64,000 nt of DNA from Paenibacillus cremeus (GCF_007786445.1 NZ_VNJI01000030.1:1-64000), one strand, 5' to 3'. Numbered from the stretch's first letter, positions 16,450 through 26,640 are shown. A program made the numbers and translations. Notes: generated by a model from the letters alone, not told the origin.

Positions 16450-17586
16450 TTGCTGACAGTAAGAAATTTAGCAGGAGCGGCGATTGCCAGTACACTGCTG
16501 TTGACCGGCTGCACCGTAGGGCCTCGGCAGGCAGCTCCGATATCACAGGCGAAGCCGGCGGCAGCCTCAGCCGAACCGCAGATTGCTGCGAAGCCGTTTT
16601 TAGAGAAGGTTACGGTAGGGGAATTTACACAGGAGAAAGCCGTTACGAGCTCGCCCGCCATGCCGCCTGCTTATAAACGTTTTTTTGAAGCAGGCTCTTT
16701 CGGACCGGTCATCCCGGGACTTAAGCAGGGACTTGTACCGCAAGGAATCACTTATATGCCGGAGCAAAATTGGGCTGTCTTCGCCTCTTACCGATATGAC
16801 GGAGGGGCTAGCACACTATCCGTTGTCGATTTGGCGACTGGCAAGCTGATCAAAACCCTGAAGATGTTCGAGAACGACAGCACTCCATACAAAGGGCACG
16901 CCGGCGGTATTACCGCTTCGGCCAGCCATCTGTGGGTGGGCTCGGAAAACCTGGTTCGGGCCATTTCCTTAAAGGATATCGTGCAAGCCGAAGATGGGGG
17001 ACACGTTGTTTTCAACGAAAAATTCAAGCCGGAAAAAAAGGCATCGTTTATCGCCTATTCCTCTGACGGCGTGCTTTGGGCCGGAGATTTCTACGATACG
17101 CCGAACCCGACGGCCGAGCGCCATCTTATGCAGAGCACGGACAAGAAAGCTTACAAGGCATGGACGGTCGGGTACCGCCTTGATTCCGCAACAGATCTTC
17201 CGCGCAAGGAAACCCCATCCGATTCGGGGCGGCTTGTTCCTGATTATATATTTTCCATTACAGACAAAATCCAGGGCTTTGCCGTCTCCCAAGGTAAGGT
17301 GCTGCTGAGTCAATCGGCCGGCAGGAGCAATGACAGCCAGCTTCTGATTTATCGCGATGTTCGCAGCGAGAAGCCGCATGCTCAGGTAAAGCTTGCTGAC
17401 CGGGAGGTACCACTCTGGTTCTTGGACGGCTCCGATCTAAAGGATCAGCTGGCGATGCCGCCCATGTCGGAGGGACTTCAGCCTGTCGGCAGCCAGGTAG
17501 CGGTTACGTTTGAATCGGGGGCCGGAATTTACAGCTCCGCCGGCAAGTACCCGATGGATCAGGTTTATTTTTTTAAAGCGAATTAA
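16450..17586 (+). CDS. Secreted lipoprotein, beta-propeller-like, function unknown
   Basis: The 378-residue product has a lipoprotein signal peptide (LLLTGC, lipidated Cys21), an Ala/Pro-rich linker and a soluble domain with repeated strand patterns (WAVFASYRYDGG, LSVVDLATGKLIKTL, HLWVGSENLVRAI, VLWAGDFYD) that resemble a beta-propeller. No catalytic motif is evident. The start is a TTG at 16450 preceded by GGGAGAGCG. A perfect cre site upstream suggests catabolite repression. It stands in a cell-surface gene group with the SLH lyase and another exported protein. It might bind or act on a polysaccharide or help cell-wall assembly, but no function is assigned. Confidence 0.72.
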   Translation: MLTVRNLAGAAIASTLLLTGCTVGPRQAAPISQAKPAAASAEPQIAAKPFLEKVTVGEFTQEKAVTSSPAMPPAYKRFFEAGSFGPVIPGLKQGLVPQGITYMPEQNWAVFASYRYDGGASTLSVVDLATGKLIKTLKMFENDSTPYKGHAGGITASASHLWVGSENLVRAISLKDIVQAEDGGHVVFNEKFKPEKKASFIAYSSDGVLWAGDFYDTPNPTAERHLMQSTDKKAYKAWTVGYRLDSATDLPRKETPSDSGRLVPDYIFSITDKIQGFAVSQGKVLLSQSAGRSNDSQLLIYRDVRSEKPHAQVKLADREVPLWFLDGSDLKDQLAMPPMSEGLQPVGSQVAVTFESGAGIYSSAGKYPMDQVYFFKAN

Positions 17587-17862
17587 TCGACGCACGTGCA
17601 AATGGGAGAAGCAGTTCAGATACGGAGGAGATCGCATACCGTCGCTTCTATAAACAGCATACATACGCTTATTACGGGGAATGGGGCGTCGGAAGCCGAG
17701 CTCAAGTCGTTTACCGACGTCGGTATCCATGTAATTAGGGTATGAACGACAGTTGAAAGGGGTGATGCGGCCGTTTCGCAATTGGTTACATGTTGAATTC
17801 ATGGATATGAGGTGTTTGATGTAAAGCAAAGTGGAAAAATCACGTTTATGGAGGAATGGTGT

Positions 17863-18813
17863 ATGAAGCGTATGTTTGCCGGAAAGCATTTTTTTCTCAG
17901 TGTATTCCTTCTCCTATGCACAGTCATGATGCCCATCACAGCCAGTGCAGCCTACTATAACACCTATACCACCGTCGCAACGCTTGACAATGCCAATGGA
18001 GCCAACGCAGCAGAAGGCTTTGCCGTGGGATCTACTTATGTCTATTCCGTAAAAGTCAACAGTGACGAGACGAAAGCGGATATTTACAGAACAAAGATGA
18101 GCGATGGCACCACTACACTCATGACCAACGGAGATACTGGAACCACCTACGCAACCTACTTAGGCCATGCGAATGATGTTGTGCTCAGCACGCTCGACGG
18201 GGAATTTTATATGTTCGTCGTCACGATGAACGCCGGCAGTATGAGCCTCGTAAAACTGAAGTATGTCGGTACGACCTATTACAAGGTTGGGAATTACACC
18301 ATTCAATACAACGGCGCTGACAAGTCCATGTCAGGGGTGAAAATTACCAGCAAAGACGCAAGCAACATTTACTTTCTCTTCAAATCCGGGCGAACCTACT
18401 ATAGGGGAACACTCCCACTGACCTCAAACAGCGGCACAATTAACGTAACCGATGGCTTTTACTTAAATATCGAAGATGCCAAGGTCAACGGAAGTACCAT
18501 ATCGAACATCACTTCGTATGCAGGCCAGGGCTTCGGATATGATAACGATACCCTCTATGTTCCGTTTACCTATCAAAACATTAGCATTGTATTGGTTTAC
18601 CATAATATATCTACGGCCACAGGCACGATCTATGCGGACGATAATCTATCGTTCCGCGTTACATCCAGCACATATCCTGATTTGTTTGAGATTGAGAGTG
18701 TTGGCATCGATGGTACCAATGGGTATCTCTGGTTCAATTGCAACCGAAGAACAGACCCGTCGGATACCGCTCACGACGCCGTAGCCTATTTTAACGGCTT
18801 CACTGCTCCTTAA
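17863..18813 (+). CDS. Secreted protein, function unknown
   Basis: The 316-residue protein begins with a classical signal peptide (MKRMFAGKHFF, hydrophobic core, cleavage near ASAAYYN). The mature part is rich in Thr, Asn, Tyr and Ser and shows repeated short strands such as YLGHANDVVLST, FYMFVVTMNAG and IYFLFKSGRTYY, suggestive of a beta-propeller or beta-sandwich. No known motif was recognised. The ATG at 17863 has GGAGGAAT 7 bases upstream, better than the GTG at 17812. The 276 bases before it hold only a short open frame (17602-17745) without support. It may be a partner of the lipoprotein encoded upstream. Confidence 0.7.
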   Translation: MKRMFAGKHFFLSVFLLLCTVMMPITASAAYYNTYTTVATLDNANGANAAEGFAVGSTYVYSVKVNSDETKADIYRTKMSDGTTTLMTNGDTGTTYATYLGHANDVVLSTLDGEFYMFVVTMNAGSMSLVKLKYVGTTYYKVGNYTIQYNGADKSMSGVKITSKDASNIYFLFKSGRTYYRGTLPLTSNSGTINVTDGFYLNIEDAKVNGSTISNITSYAGQGFGYDNDTLYVPFTYQNISIVLVYHNISTATGTIYADDNLSFRVTSSTYPDLFEIESVGIDGTNGYLWFNCNRRTDPSDTAHDAVAYFNGFTAP

Positions 18814-18867
18814 AAGATCGGGCTGCTTTTTCTTTTGGATTGGTGGTTATGAGAGGAGGTGAAAGGG

Positions 18868-19641
18868 ATGAGCGGAGTATCAGGTTTATGGTACATTTCA
18901 CATGGAGAGCTGCTGCTCCGAATGCTGATTGCGGCCGTGCTTGGCGGATTAATCGGATTGGAGCGGGAATGGAGCAACCATGCTGCGGGGTTTCGAACTC
19001 ATATTTTGGTTTGCCTTGGCTCGGCAACGATTATGCTGCTATCGATTTACGGATTTTCCCAGTTTGTAAACGAACCTAATGTACGTATCGATCCCGCGCG
19101 GCTTTCTGCCCAAGTCGTCAGCGGAATTGGCTTTCTTGGTGCAGGCGCTATCCTGCGCAACGGGTCGGTCATTAGCGGATTAACGACTGCTGCTTCCGTG
19201 TGGGTGGTCGCTGGGATTGGATTGTGTGTCGGTGCTGGCTTTTTGTATGCAGCGTTCTATGCCACGTTGATGGTACTAATTAGTCTGCTGCTGCTGAATA
19301 AGTGGGAGAAGCATTTGCTGCGCCACCGGAGAAGCCACGATGTGTCGGTCAAAGCGCTCGATTATCCGGGCGTTCTCGGTACCATTGCTTCCAAATTCGG
19401 TGACCAAGGTATTCAGATCGTCAATGTGAAAATGATACCCGATCCGGAGGCTGCGAATGAATCCGGTAGTACGCCGACGATTCTGCTCCAATTTAACTTA
19501 AAAGTAACGGATTCGGGCAAATTAATGATGGCCGTCGACCAGATCAATTCACTACATATCGTGCAGTGGACTGAAGCTGGCAAGAGCTTGCTCCCCAACA
19601 TAACGAGTGGGATCAAGGGCACCCATATCGAAAAGCTATAA
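18868..19641 (+). CDS. MgtC/SapB family membrane protein
   Basis: The 257-residue protein has an N-terminal membrane domain (about residues 8-135) with MgtC signatures: LLRMLIAAVLGGLIGLEREW, GFRTHILVCLGSATIML and VSGIGFLGAGAILR. It continues into a cytoplasmic ACT-like domain (about 150-255) beginning SVKALDYPGVLGTIASKFGDQGI. MgtC proteins modulate magnesium homeostasis and ATP synthase and are used under low Mg or phosphate. The ATG at 18868 follows GAGGAGGT at 7 bases. It lies alone between the secreted-protein gene and a strong terminator. No riboswitch-like leader for Mg is visible in the 54-base gap upstream. Confidence 0.88.
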   Translation: MSGVSGLWYISHGELLLRMLIAAVLGGLIGLEREWSNHAAGFRTHILVCLGSATIMLLSIYGFSQFVNEPNVRIDPARLSAQVVSGIGFLGAGAILRNGSVISGLTTAASVWVVAGIGLCVGAGFLYAAFYATLMVLISLLLLNKWEKHLLRHRRSHDVSVKALDYPGVLGTIASKFGDQGIQIVNVKMIPDPEAANESGSTPTILLQFNLKVTDSGKLMMAVDQINSLHIVQWTEAGKSLLPNITSGIKGTHIEKL

Positions 19642-19708
19642 TAGGATATAATTCTAATCCACATTGAGCGGGGAGCCTGCTCAGAAGGAAGTGGTTGTCG
19701 GTTGCTTC

Positions 19709-19730
19709 GGACTCGAAAGAGTCCTTTTTT
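19709..19730 (+). terminator. Terminator after the MgtC-family gene
   Basis: GGACTC and GAGTCC form a 6-bp stem with a stable GAAA loop followed by six T residues. Confidence 0.82.
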
Positions 19731-19834
19731 ATTTCTATCGCGCTAGCATTTAGATGATACCAATGGGTATGGTCCTAATCCTTTGAACGCTTCGAAGCCG
19801 TGGAATGATACGAAATTTAATAGTTGAAAATAGA

Positions 19835-19871
19835 AAAAACATAGTTTGTTTACTATACAAACTATGTTTTT
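19835..19871. repeat. Long hairpin in the 363-base gap 19642-20004
   Basis: AAAAACATAGTTTGT and its perfect complement ACAAACTATGTTTTT (15 bp) flank a seven-base loop. The A run on one side and T run on the other would make it a terminator in both directions. The gap also holds the terminator at 19709 and a cre-like site at 19960; no intact gene was found in it. Confidence 0.65.
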
Positions 19872-19959
19872 CTTGTTACGATAATTGGGAGGCCAATCCG
19901 CTTCATCCCATCGATAAGGGTGGAAGGCCTCTCCTTACCAGACATTGGCTGCGTATAAA

Positions 19960-19973
19960 AGAAAACGCTTGCA
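19960..19973 (+). promoter_or_regulatory. cre-like site before the YesN-like regulator
   Basis: AGAAAACGCTTGCA matches 13 of 14 positions of the CcpA consensus TGWAARCGYTWNCA. It lies just upstream of the damaged regulator gene and the first arabinofuranosidase gene, so it could provide catabolite repression of that unit. Confidence 0.55.
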
Positions 19974-20004
19974 TCTTGTCAATAACGGGTAACCAAGTAA
20001 AGAG

Positions 20005-21480
20005 ATGCATGTTGTTCGGCGGCAAGTACGGGTTGGAAGTACGCCGGAGCGAGCTCGGTGGGCTGATGGTTATGATCCGTTTTCCCAAGAAGGGCAGTGT
20101 TTGACCGGACATAATGATTTTGATTATGTATACCAAGCGATTCAATCGACGGGAGTAAGCTACCTCCTCAAGAGCGAAGGATACGAGAAGATCATCCATG
20201 CGGTAACCAATGCCATTGCAGAACTTGAAAGCAGTCTGAAGTTCAACCATCTGATCCAGAAGTCAGAGGAGAAGCTTACCACCCTCGAAACTCTTGCTCA
20301 AGGCAGCTTTTTTCAATATTTATTTCAAGGCACAAGAGCTGTGGGGGAGCTGGAAGACGATTTTCGCAAGCTGGGCATATCCCTAGATCCTACCTTGCCT
20401 GTACTCATTGCGCTTGGAGATCTGCAGCATCACGCACCGAACCATTCCTTCGCCGACAGACAGGAGGCAGCGCTTGCCGTTAAGTTTTTATCAGAGTCGT
20501 TTCTTGCTGAAAGGGCAGCGGCTCTTGGAATTATCGATCGTTACGGCGATCTGATTTGGCTCATCCAACCGATCCGCGACACGGACATGGGAGCTGAGGA
20601 GGATTTTGCCCGAACGGTCAAATTTCTTGAAGGCAAATTTGAGCTTCTCCAGCATGCTTGCACTGATTCGATGCAATTGACGGTTTCAATTACCCTTTGC
20701 TGCGATCCTTGCGATTGGAAGAAGCTCTCCGAGGTGTATGACCGAATTAGAAGAGAGCAGCACTTGCGCGCGGGCGACGGCACTCAGATGGTTCAGACGG
20801 TTAGCATGGGGACTGTAGAAACGGCGGCCAAATCGCGATCACTGCGGGATAAAGCGGAGGCATTGGCCGCACATTTGGATAGCGGGAGAAGGGGGGAGTT
20901 CCTCGAGCTGCTGGAAGAGCTAGGTGGGCTGGTGCTGGATGATCGTGGAGGCGGGGGGCAGTTCTTTGTTGAGCTCTATTTCACGATCGCCCTTCTTCTT
21001 TTATCATACATCAACCGCTGGGAGCTCCATGATAAGGTTGCGACCATTAGTCTCATGCGTAGCGATATGCATACTTCATGGTATGAAAGCTTTGAGTTTC
21101 TGAAACGCACAGCAGAGTCCTTGTTTGACCTAAGACGGAATGGGGAACGCAATAGAGCGGCTGCGGCGATAGGGAAAGTACGCTTGTACATTGACAACCA
21201 TATTGGCGAGGATCTGTCTCTCGTACGATTAGCTAAAGTCATTCACTTTAATCCCTCCTATTTATCGCGGCTTTTTAAGCAGGAGTGCGGACTAAATCTT
21301 TCGGAATATATTGAAAAAGTCCGAATTGAAAAAGCAAGAGAACTGCTCAAGCAAGATGAACTGAAGATTGCTGAGGTTGGCGTTCTTGTCGGGTACGAGG
21401 CTTCCCACTCGTTTACCCGTTTTTTCAAAAAAACGACCGGGGTGACACCTCAGGAATATCGGGATGCTATGCGAAAATAA
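20005..21480 (+). CDS. YesN-type AraC regulator with truncated receiver domain
   Basis: The open frame codes for 491 residues. From residue 33 it is a normal YesN-type regulator: the last part of a receiver domain (LTGHNDFDYVYQAI and SYLLKSEGYEKI), a long middle domain, and an AraC-type double helix-turn-helix (about 393-490; LSRLFKQECGLNLSEYI, VGYEASHSFTRFFKKTTG). The first 32 residues are not receiver sequence, and the acidic pocket and phosphoacceptor Asp are missing. A relic of that part (MIRFPKKG, about 20071-20094) is readable in another frame just upstream. The start is therefore uncertain. It may be a pseudogene, or work without phosphorylation on the adjacent GH51 gene. Confidence 0.6.
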   Translation: MHVVRRQVRVGSTPERARWADGYDPFSQEGQCLTGHNDFDYVYQAIQSTGVSYLLKSEGYEKIIHAVTNAIAELESSLKFNHLIQKSEEKLTTLETLAQGSFFQYLFQGTRAVGELEDDFRKLGISLDPTLPVLIALGDLQHHAPNHSFADRQEAALAVKFLSESFLAERAAALGIIDRYGDLIWLIQPIRDTDMGAEEDFARTVKFLEGKFELLQHACTDSMQLTVSITLCCDPCDWKKLSEVYDRIRREQHLRAGDGTQMVQTVSMGTVETAAKSRSLRDKAEALAAHLDSGRRGEFLELLEELGGLVLDDRGGGGQFFVELYFTIALLLLSYINRWELHDKVATISLMRSDMHTSWYESFEFLKRTAESLFDLRRNGERNRAAAAIGKVRLYIDNHIGEDLSLVRLAKVIHFNPSYLSRLFKQECGLNLSEYIEKVRIEKARELLKQDELKIAEVGVLVGYEASHSFTRFFKKTTGVTPQEYRDAMRK

Positions 21481-21505
21481 GACAGGCTAAGGGGCTGTTG
21501 CTGAA

Positions 21506-23029
21506 GTGGAAAATGGAAACAACAAACGGGATCCTGATGTTGATGTGTTGAAGGCAACCGTCTACACGGACAAGGAAACGGGAACCATTCACCGCAACCT
21601 GTATGGCCATTTTGCGGAGCATCTGGGCCGCTGTATTTACGAGGGGATCTGGGTGGGCGAAGATTCCGTTATCCCCCATACCAGCGGCATTCGAAACGAT
21701 GTGCTGGAGGCGCTCCGCAAGCTGAACATTCCTGTACTCCGGTGGCCCGGCGGATGCTTCGCAGATGAATATCATTGGAAAGACGGCATCGGACCCCGCA
21801 ACGAAAGAAGGCGGATGGTAAACTCGCACTGGGGCGGAGTAATTGAAAATAACCATTTTGGTACCCATGAATTCATGGAGCTGTGTGAAATGCTGGGCTG
21901 TGAGCCCTATATCTGCGGAAATGTGGGCAGCGGAACAGTTCAGGAAATGTCCGATTGGGTCGAGTATATGACCCTGGAAGGCGATTCCACACTGGCCGAG
22001 GCTCGCAAACAAAATGGACGCGACGAGCCATGGAAGCTCAAGTATTTTGGTGTTGGAAATGAAAATTGGGGCTGCGGCGGAAATATGCGAGCGGAGTACT
22101 ACGCTGACCTTTACCGGAGATATCAAACGTATGTGCGAAATTATGGGGACTCCAAAATTTATAAAATTGCAGGCGGGGCGCCCGATGCAAGATACGAATG
22201 GACGGAGACCTTGATGCGACAAGCGGCGCGCTACATGGACGGTCTAAGTCTGCATTATTACACCATCCCCGGTACATGGCAAAAGAAGGGGGCAGCGACG
22301 GATTTCACGGAGGACGAATGGTTCATCACGATGAAGAAAGCGCTGTTCATGGATGAGCTAATTCGGAAGCACGGTGAAATTATGGATCAATACGATCCTG
22401 ATAAACGAATCGGCTTGATCGTAGACGAGTGGGGGACCTGGCTAGATGCCGAGCCTGGCTCGAACCCGGGCTTTCTCTATCAGCAGAATACGCTTCGGGA
22501 TGCTTTGGTTGCAGGCATTACCCTGCATATCTTTCATGAACATTGTGACCGGGTTCATATGGCGAATATCGCTCAAACCGTGAATGTCTTGCAGGCCATG
22601 ATTCTGACTGAAGGGTCGAAGCTAATTTTGACTCCGACGTATCATGTGTTCGAAATGTTTAAGGTTCATCAGGATGCCAAGCGTCTTACCTTTGAATTTG
22701 AGAAGGGGTGCTATGGGAGAACCGGAGAGACGATTCCGAAGATTAGCGGGTCCGCTTCAAAGGACAAATCCGGGAACATTCATTTGAGCCTCTGTAACAT
22801 GGATCCCGGCAGCCCGGCCCATTTGGACATTCAGCTAGAGAACATCGCTGACCTGGCAAGGATTAATGGAACCGTTCTGACGGCAGCAAGCCAAACCTCG
22901 CATAATACATTCGAGCAGCCGGACAGCGTAGTTCCCAAGCCATTTTCCGGCTTTGAACGGAGAGAGGGTCGAATCGTGGTCTGTTTACCGCCGATGTCTA
23001 TCGTTGTTCTGGCGTTTCAAAACGAATGA
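21506..23029 (+). CDS. GH51 alpha-L-arabinofuranosidase, copy 1
   Basis: The 507-residue protein has GH51 features: [42 protein letters not shown], the acid/base Glu186 in [10 protein letters not shown] and the nucleophile Glu308 in VDEWGTW, then a C-terminal beta-sandwich. The family releases terminal arabinofuranose from arabinan, arabinoxylan or their oligosaccharides. No signal peptide is present, so it acts in the cytoplasm on imported oligosaccharides. The GTG start at 21506 has AAGGGG upstream and is the first usable codon. It resembles the copy at 30005 more than that at 31839. It follows the damaged regulator by 25 bases and may share its transcript. Confidence 0.92.
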   Translation: MENGNNKRDPDVDVLKATVYTDKETGTIHRNLYGHFAEHLGRCIYEGIWVGEDSVIPHTSGIRNDVLEALRKLNIPVLRWPGGCFADEYHWKDGIGPRNERRRMVNSHWGGVIENNHFGTHEFMELCEMLGCEPYICGNVGSGTVQEMSDWVEYMTLEGDSTLAEARKQNGRDEPWKLKYFGVGNENWGCGGNMRAEYYADLYRRYQTYVRNYGDSKIYKIAGGAPDARYEWTETLMRQAARYMDGLSLHYYTIPGTWQKKGAATDFTEDEWFITMKKALFMDELIRKHGEIMDQYDPDKRIGLIVDEWGTWLDAEPGSNPGFLYQQNTLRDALVAGITLHIFHEHCDRVHMANIAQTVNVLQAMILTEGSKLILTPTYHVFEMFKVHQDAKRLTFEFEKGCYGRTGETIPKISGSASKDKSGNIHLSLCNMDPGSPAHLDIQLENIADLARINGTVLTAASQTSHNTFEQPDSVVPKPFSGFERREGRIVVCLPPMSIVVLAFQNE

Positions 23030-23168
23030 AGTGAAGCTCGGCTTCCTATATCGGGACCGGAGGATCAGCCTCTGGTCTTTGGCGTTTAACCGTAATCAAA
23101 TTAGCTGCCATCATACGGGAATGTTCTGCCTTCGGCACTTATTCCCTAGACAAAGGATGACATAGTCC

Positions 23169-25031
23169 ATGGTCTTCAACATAAACCGATTGATCCGTAA
23201 AATTAAAATTCAAAATCGATTGTTCCTCTCGTTTGCTCTACTTTCTTTACTCCCCATGCTAATAATAGGAATTTTTTCTTACCATATATCAAGTGAAGCG
23301 ATAAAAACCAAAATTAGCACCTCGTCGATCCAACTGATGAACCAAGTTAGTAAAAATATTTTAAATGAGCTTATTAAGCTTGAAAATGACAGCGTTGACA
23401 TCGTATTCTCCGATCTTGTTCAACAAACTCTGACTGGTTTCAATACAATGAGTGAGTGGGAAAGGAACGTTGCGCAATTAAAAATGCAGGAGATGCTTGC
23501 CAAACGATTTTCATTTTTTCATAGTGTGTCCGATGTTTTGGTGTTTACAAGAAGTAAAGAGAAAGTAATTGCTTACGGAGATATTTACTTTAAGTTTAAT
23601 TTGAAATCCGATTACTTAAACCGGCTATTAGATGAATCAACGACGAATAATGGCGTTCCCGTCTGGTCAATCGAAAATCAGAATAACGAAGAGCGATCTT
23701 GGAATACGAGCTATCGTACCAGTAATTACGGGGAAGCGGGCATTTTGTTGTCCAGAAGCTTTAAATCCTTCGAAGGGCTTCCGGTCGGGTATATGATCAT
23801 GAGAATAGATGAAAAATACATTCTTGATAAATTTAAAGATATGAATCTGGGCACTGGCTCGGATATTTTTATCGTAGACGGTAAAGGGACCGTGATATCC
23901 AGTCAAAATTCGCGTCTAAAGGCTGCTGAGGCGTACCCGGATCCTAAGCTGATGGATGAGCTTAAACTAAACATGGAAAACAGTACGTATTCGTTCAACA
24001 GTACGATTTCAGACAAGCGTAATCTGATCGCGTATACTTATATCCCACGTGCGGATTGGTATGTGGTAAGCACCATACCATTTTCCTATCTGGATCATGA
24101 ATCCGTAAAAATCAGCGTCTATATCATGGTTTTAGGTGTAGTTTGTTTTTTGCTTGCGCTGCTTCTGTCTTACTACGTATCTAAAAGTATCTCCAATCCT
24201 CTGAAGCGTCTTGTTGATTCTATGAACAACGTAAAGCTCGGCAATTTAGTCGTTCAGATTGATGATCCAAGCAGCGATGAGTTGGGAAAAGTGACGACCA
24301 ATTTTAACCAAATGGTCCGAGAGCTTCACTATTTGATTGACGAAGTAAAAATGAAGGAACGATTGAAACGGTTTGCCGAGCTGAAATCGTTACAAGCACA
24401 GATCAACCCGCACTTTCTGTCTAATTCCTTGAATACCGTCCGATGGCTTGCCAATATCCAGAAGGCTGATAACATATCGAACCTCATCACTTCCCTGATC
24501 AAGCTGCTCCATGGATGCATGGGGAAAGGCAGTGAGCTCATCAGTATCAGGGAGGAAATCGAATACGTTAAAAACTATTTAAACATCATGGCTTACAGGT
24601 ATTATGACAAGTTCAAGGTGCATTTTGAGATGGAGGAAGAAATGATCGATTGTCGTATTTTGAGGTTTACTTTGCAGCCGATCGTGGAAAATTGCTTACT
24701 GCACGGGCTTGAGCCCATGGAAGGACAGGGTCTGATTATTATTAAGGGCTATCGGAATGACCATGAATTAAAAATTACAATAACGGATAATGGTGTTGGG
24801 ATTAACGATGAGACGTTAAACGGTTTGCTGCAGCAGCCTTCATCGAATAAAACATCCGGTTTAAGCGGTATTGGGATTAGAAATGTTGATGAGAGAATCA
24901 AGCTGTACTTCGGTGAAAAATTTGGAGTTTCCATTCAAAGCGTTCCCAATCTGTATACGACGATCGAAATAACGATACCAGCCATGGGAGGCGAAGGCCA
25001 TTTCAACTATGCTGAAAGTGATTATAGTTGA
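23169..25031 (+). CDS. YesM-type sensor histidine kinase
   Basis: The 620-residue kinase has a membrane helix (about 17-38), a large extracytoplasmic dCache-like sensor region (about 40-315), a second helix (about 318-340), a HAMP domain, and a His-kinase domain with LQAQINPHFLSNSLN (His415) and a HATPase domain (ENCLLHGLEP, TDNGVGI, SGIGIRNVDERI). Kinases of this type sense extracellular or binding-protein-bound sugars. The gene overlaps the response regulator gene by 23 bases and sits immediately before a sugar-binding protein and permeases, so it probably detects arabino-oligosaccharides. Base composition is more AT-rich than the preceding gene. Confidence 0.92.
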   Translation: MVFNINRLIRKIKIQNRLFLSFALLSLLPMLIIGIFSYHISSEAIKTKISTSSIQLMNQVSKNILNELIKLENDSVDIVFSDLVQQTLTGFNTMSEWERNVAQLKMQEMLAKRFSFFHSVSDVLVFTRSKEKVIAYGDIYFKFNLKSDYLNRLLDESTTNNGVPVWSIENQNNEERSWNTSYRTSNYGEAGILLSRSFKSFEGLPVGYMIMRIDEKYILDKFKDMNLGTGSDIFIVDGKGTVISSQNSRLKAAEAYPDPKLMDELKLNMENSTYSFNSTISDKRNLIAYTYIPRADWYVVSTIPFSYLDHESVKISVYIMVLGVVCFLLALLLSYYVSKSISNPLKRLVDSMNNVKLGNLVVQIDDPSSDELGKVTTNFNQMVRELHYLIDEVKMKERLKRFAELKSLQAQINPHFLSNSLNTVRWLANIQKADNISNLITSLIKLLHGCMGKGSELISIREEIEYVKNYLNIMAYRYYDKFKVHFEMEEEMIDCRILRFTLQPIVENCLLHGLEPMEGQGLIIIKGYRNDHELKITITDNGVGINDETLNGLLQQPSSNKTSGLSGIGIRNVDERIKLYFGEKFGVSIQSVPNLYTTIEITIPAMGGEGHFNYAESDYS

Positions 25032-26640
25032 TGACGATGCGGTTTCCAGAACCGATTTGAAGACGATGATCGACTGGGAACGCGAGGGGTTTTATATCAT
25101 GGGAGATGCCCATAATGGAAACCATGCGATCCAGCTGATCCAAAAGGACCCCCCCGATCTTGTGATTACCGATATCAATATGCCAGGATTAAACGGCATC
25201 GGCTTGATCGAATATTTGGAACAAACCCTCCCGCAAGTCAAAATTATTGCGCTGAGTGCTTACGATGATTTTGATTATGTGAGGCAAAGCATGAAAAATG
25301 GCGCCATGGATTACGTACTGAAGCATCGCCTGGACGCAAAATTTTTAATCGATATATTGAATATCGTCAAACGCTCCATCTTCTCTTACCGAAGTGAGCT
25401 TGACAGGCAGAGCGATATTCATAAAGAACTGAAAACCAGCAAAGCTGTGCTGCAACAACAGTTTATTCTAAAGCTCCTTGAGGGGGGGATTTCGGAAGGG
25501 GAGGAGATCGTACATAAGCTAAGTGGATTTGAAATGAAATTGGAATCGGAAAACCTGATGGTGACCGTGGCTGAGATCGATGATTTCCGGCTGCTTGAAG
25601 ATAAGTTCACCTCGAAAGAAGTGGACGTATTGCTCCAAGCCTTCATGGAAATATCCAAAGCCATTCTAACGGATTGGGAGAAATCCGTCATTGTACCTAT
25701 GGCAAAAGGGAGGTTTGCGATTATTTTCTCCTTAGGTCATCTTAAAAGCACAATGTATGTTTATAATGCCTTGTATACGTGCTTGAACCGGATAAGATCG
25801 GAGATCAAGAAATATTTGAATATAACGGCGTGCTTCGGAGTAAGCAAGGTTTGTGCGGAAATTACCCAATTGCCTCAAGCCTATAAGCAGGCGGATGCCA
25901 TATTAAAGGACAAGTTTTATAAAGGGAAAAATGGAATTTTTATCGAGAGCACGCCTCCTAGCAAAAATGATAGCTTTTTCTGTTTGGATATTAAGGATGA
26001 AAAGGCTATTTATGCTGCCCTGAGAAACTCGGATGAGAAGGACCTGATGAAACGATTAGATGATATTTTCGATAAAATTGCGAGTCAGAGGCTAGGCAGC
26101 CAATCAACCCAGATGATTTGTGCCGAATTGATCAATATCGTAAACAAAGTTTGCAAAGATACGGGGATGGAGATCTCCAAGCTGTATACCTCGGAGGATA
26201 TTCCTTATAATTTGATTCAAAAATACGAAACCCTAATGGATATTAAAGCTTGGATCGTAAATTTATACAATCAACTGCTCATTATGCTGAAGCTAATGAA
26301 ATTAGGGAGCGGACTAAGCGATATAACCAAGAAGGCCGTCGAGTACATCCACCGCAACTACGGCAGCGACTTTTCCTTGAAGGATGCCGCTGATTTTGCC
26401 GGTGCAAGCAGCTCTTATATCAGTAGGCTTTTTAGGGAAGAATGCCGTATGGGTTTTGCAGAATATTTAACTCATGTAAGGGTAGAGCATGCCAAGCAGT
26501 GGATCGAGAACGGCGATTTAAAGCTGAAGGAAATTGTCAGCCGAGTCGGGTTTAATAATTATAACTACTTTTTCAAAGTGTTCAAGGAAGTAACGGGGAT
26601 GACCCCCCTTGAATACGAAACACATATCAAAAATTTATAG
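25009..26640 (+). CDS. YesN-type AraC-family response regulator
   Basis: The 543-residue protein has a complete receiver domain (KVIIVDDDAVSRTDL, phosphoacceptor Asp55 in LVITDINMPGLNG, SAYDDFDYVRQSM). A middle region of about 300 residues follows, then a C-terminal AraC-type HTH (about 440-540; ASSSYISRLFREECRMGFAEYL and VGFNNYNYFFKVFKEVTG). The ATG at 25009 is inside the end of the kinase gene, which implies coupled translation. Its likely target is the binding protein and permease operon 113 bases downstream. No repeat pair like those at 58617 and 62277 was found before that operon, so the binding site is different. Confidence 0.92.
   Translation: MLKVIIVDDDAVSRTDLKTMIDWEREGFYIMGDAHNGNHAIQLIQKDPPDLVITDINMPGLNGIGLIEYLEQTLPQVKIIALSAYDDFDYVRQSMKNGAMDYVLKHRLDAKFLIDILNIVKRSIFSYRSELDRQSDIHKELKTSKAVLQQQFILKLLEGGISEGEEIVHKLSGFEMKLESENLMVTVAEIDDFRLLEDKFTSKEVDVLLQAFMEISKAILTDWEKSVIVPMAKGRFAIIFSLGHLKSTMYVYNALYTCLNRIRSEIKKYLNITACFGVSKVCAEITQLPQAYKQADAILKDKFYKGKNGIFIESTPPSKNDSFFCLDIKDEKAIYAALRNSDEKDLMKRLDDIFDKIASQRLGSQSTQMICAELINIVNKVCKDTGMEISKLYTSEDIPYNLIQKYETLMDIKAWIVNLYNQLLIMLKLMKLGSGLSDITKKAVEYIHRNYGSDFSLKDAADFAGASSSYISRLFREECRMGFAEYLTHVRVEHAKQWIENGDLKLKEIVSRVGFNNYNYFFKVFKEVTGMTPLEYETHIKNL

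Noticed and set aside
17602-17745. 47-codon frame with the ending DVGIHVIRV in the gap before the secreted-protein gene
   Set aside because: No family match, weak start context and no sign of conservation; may be chance.
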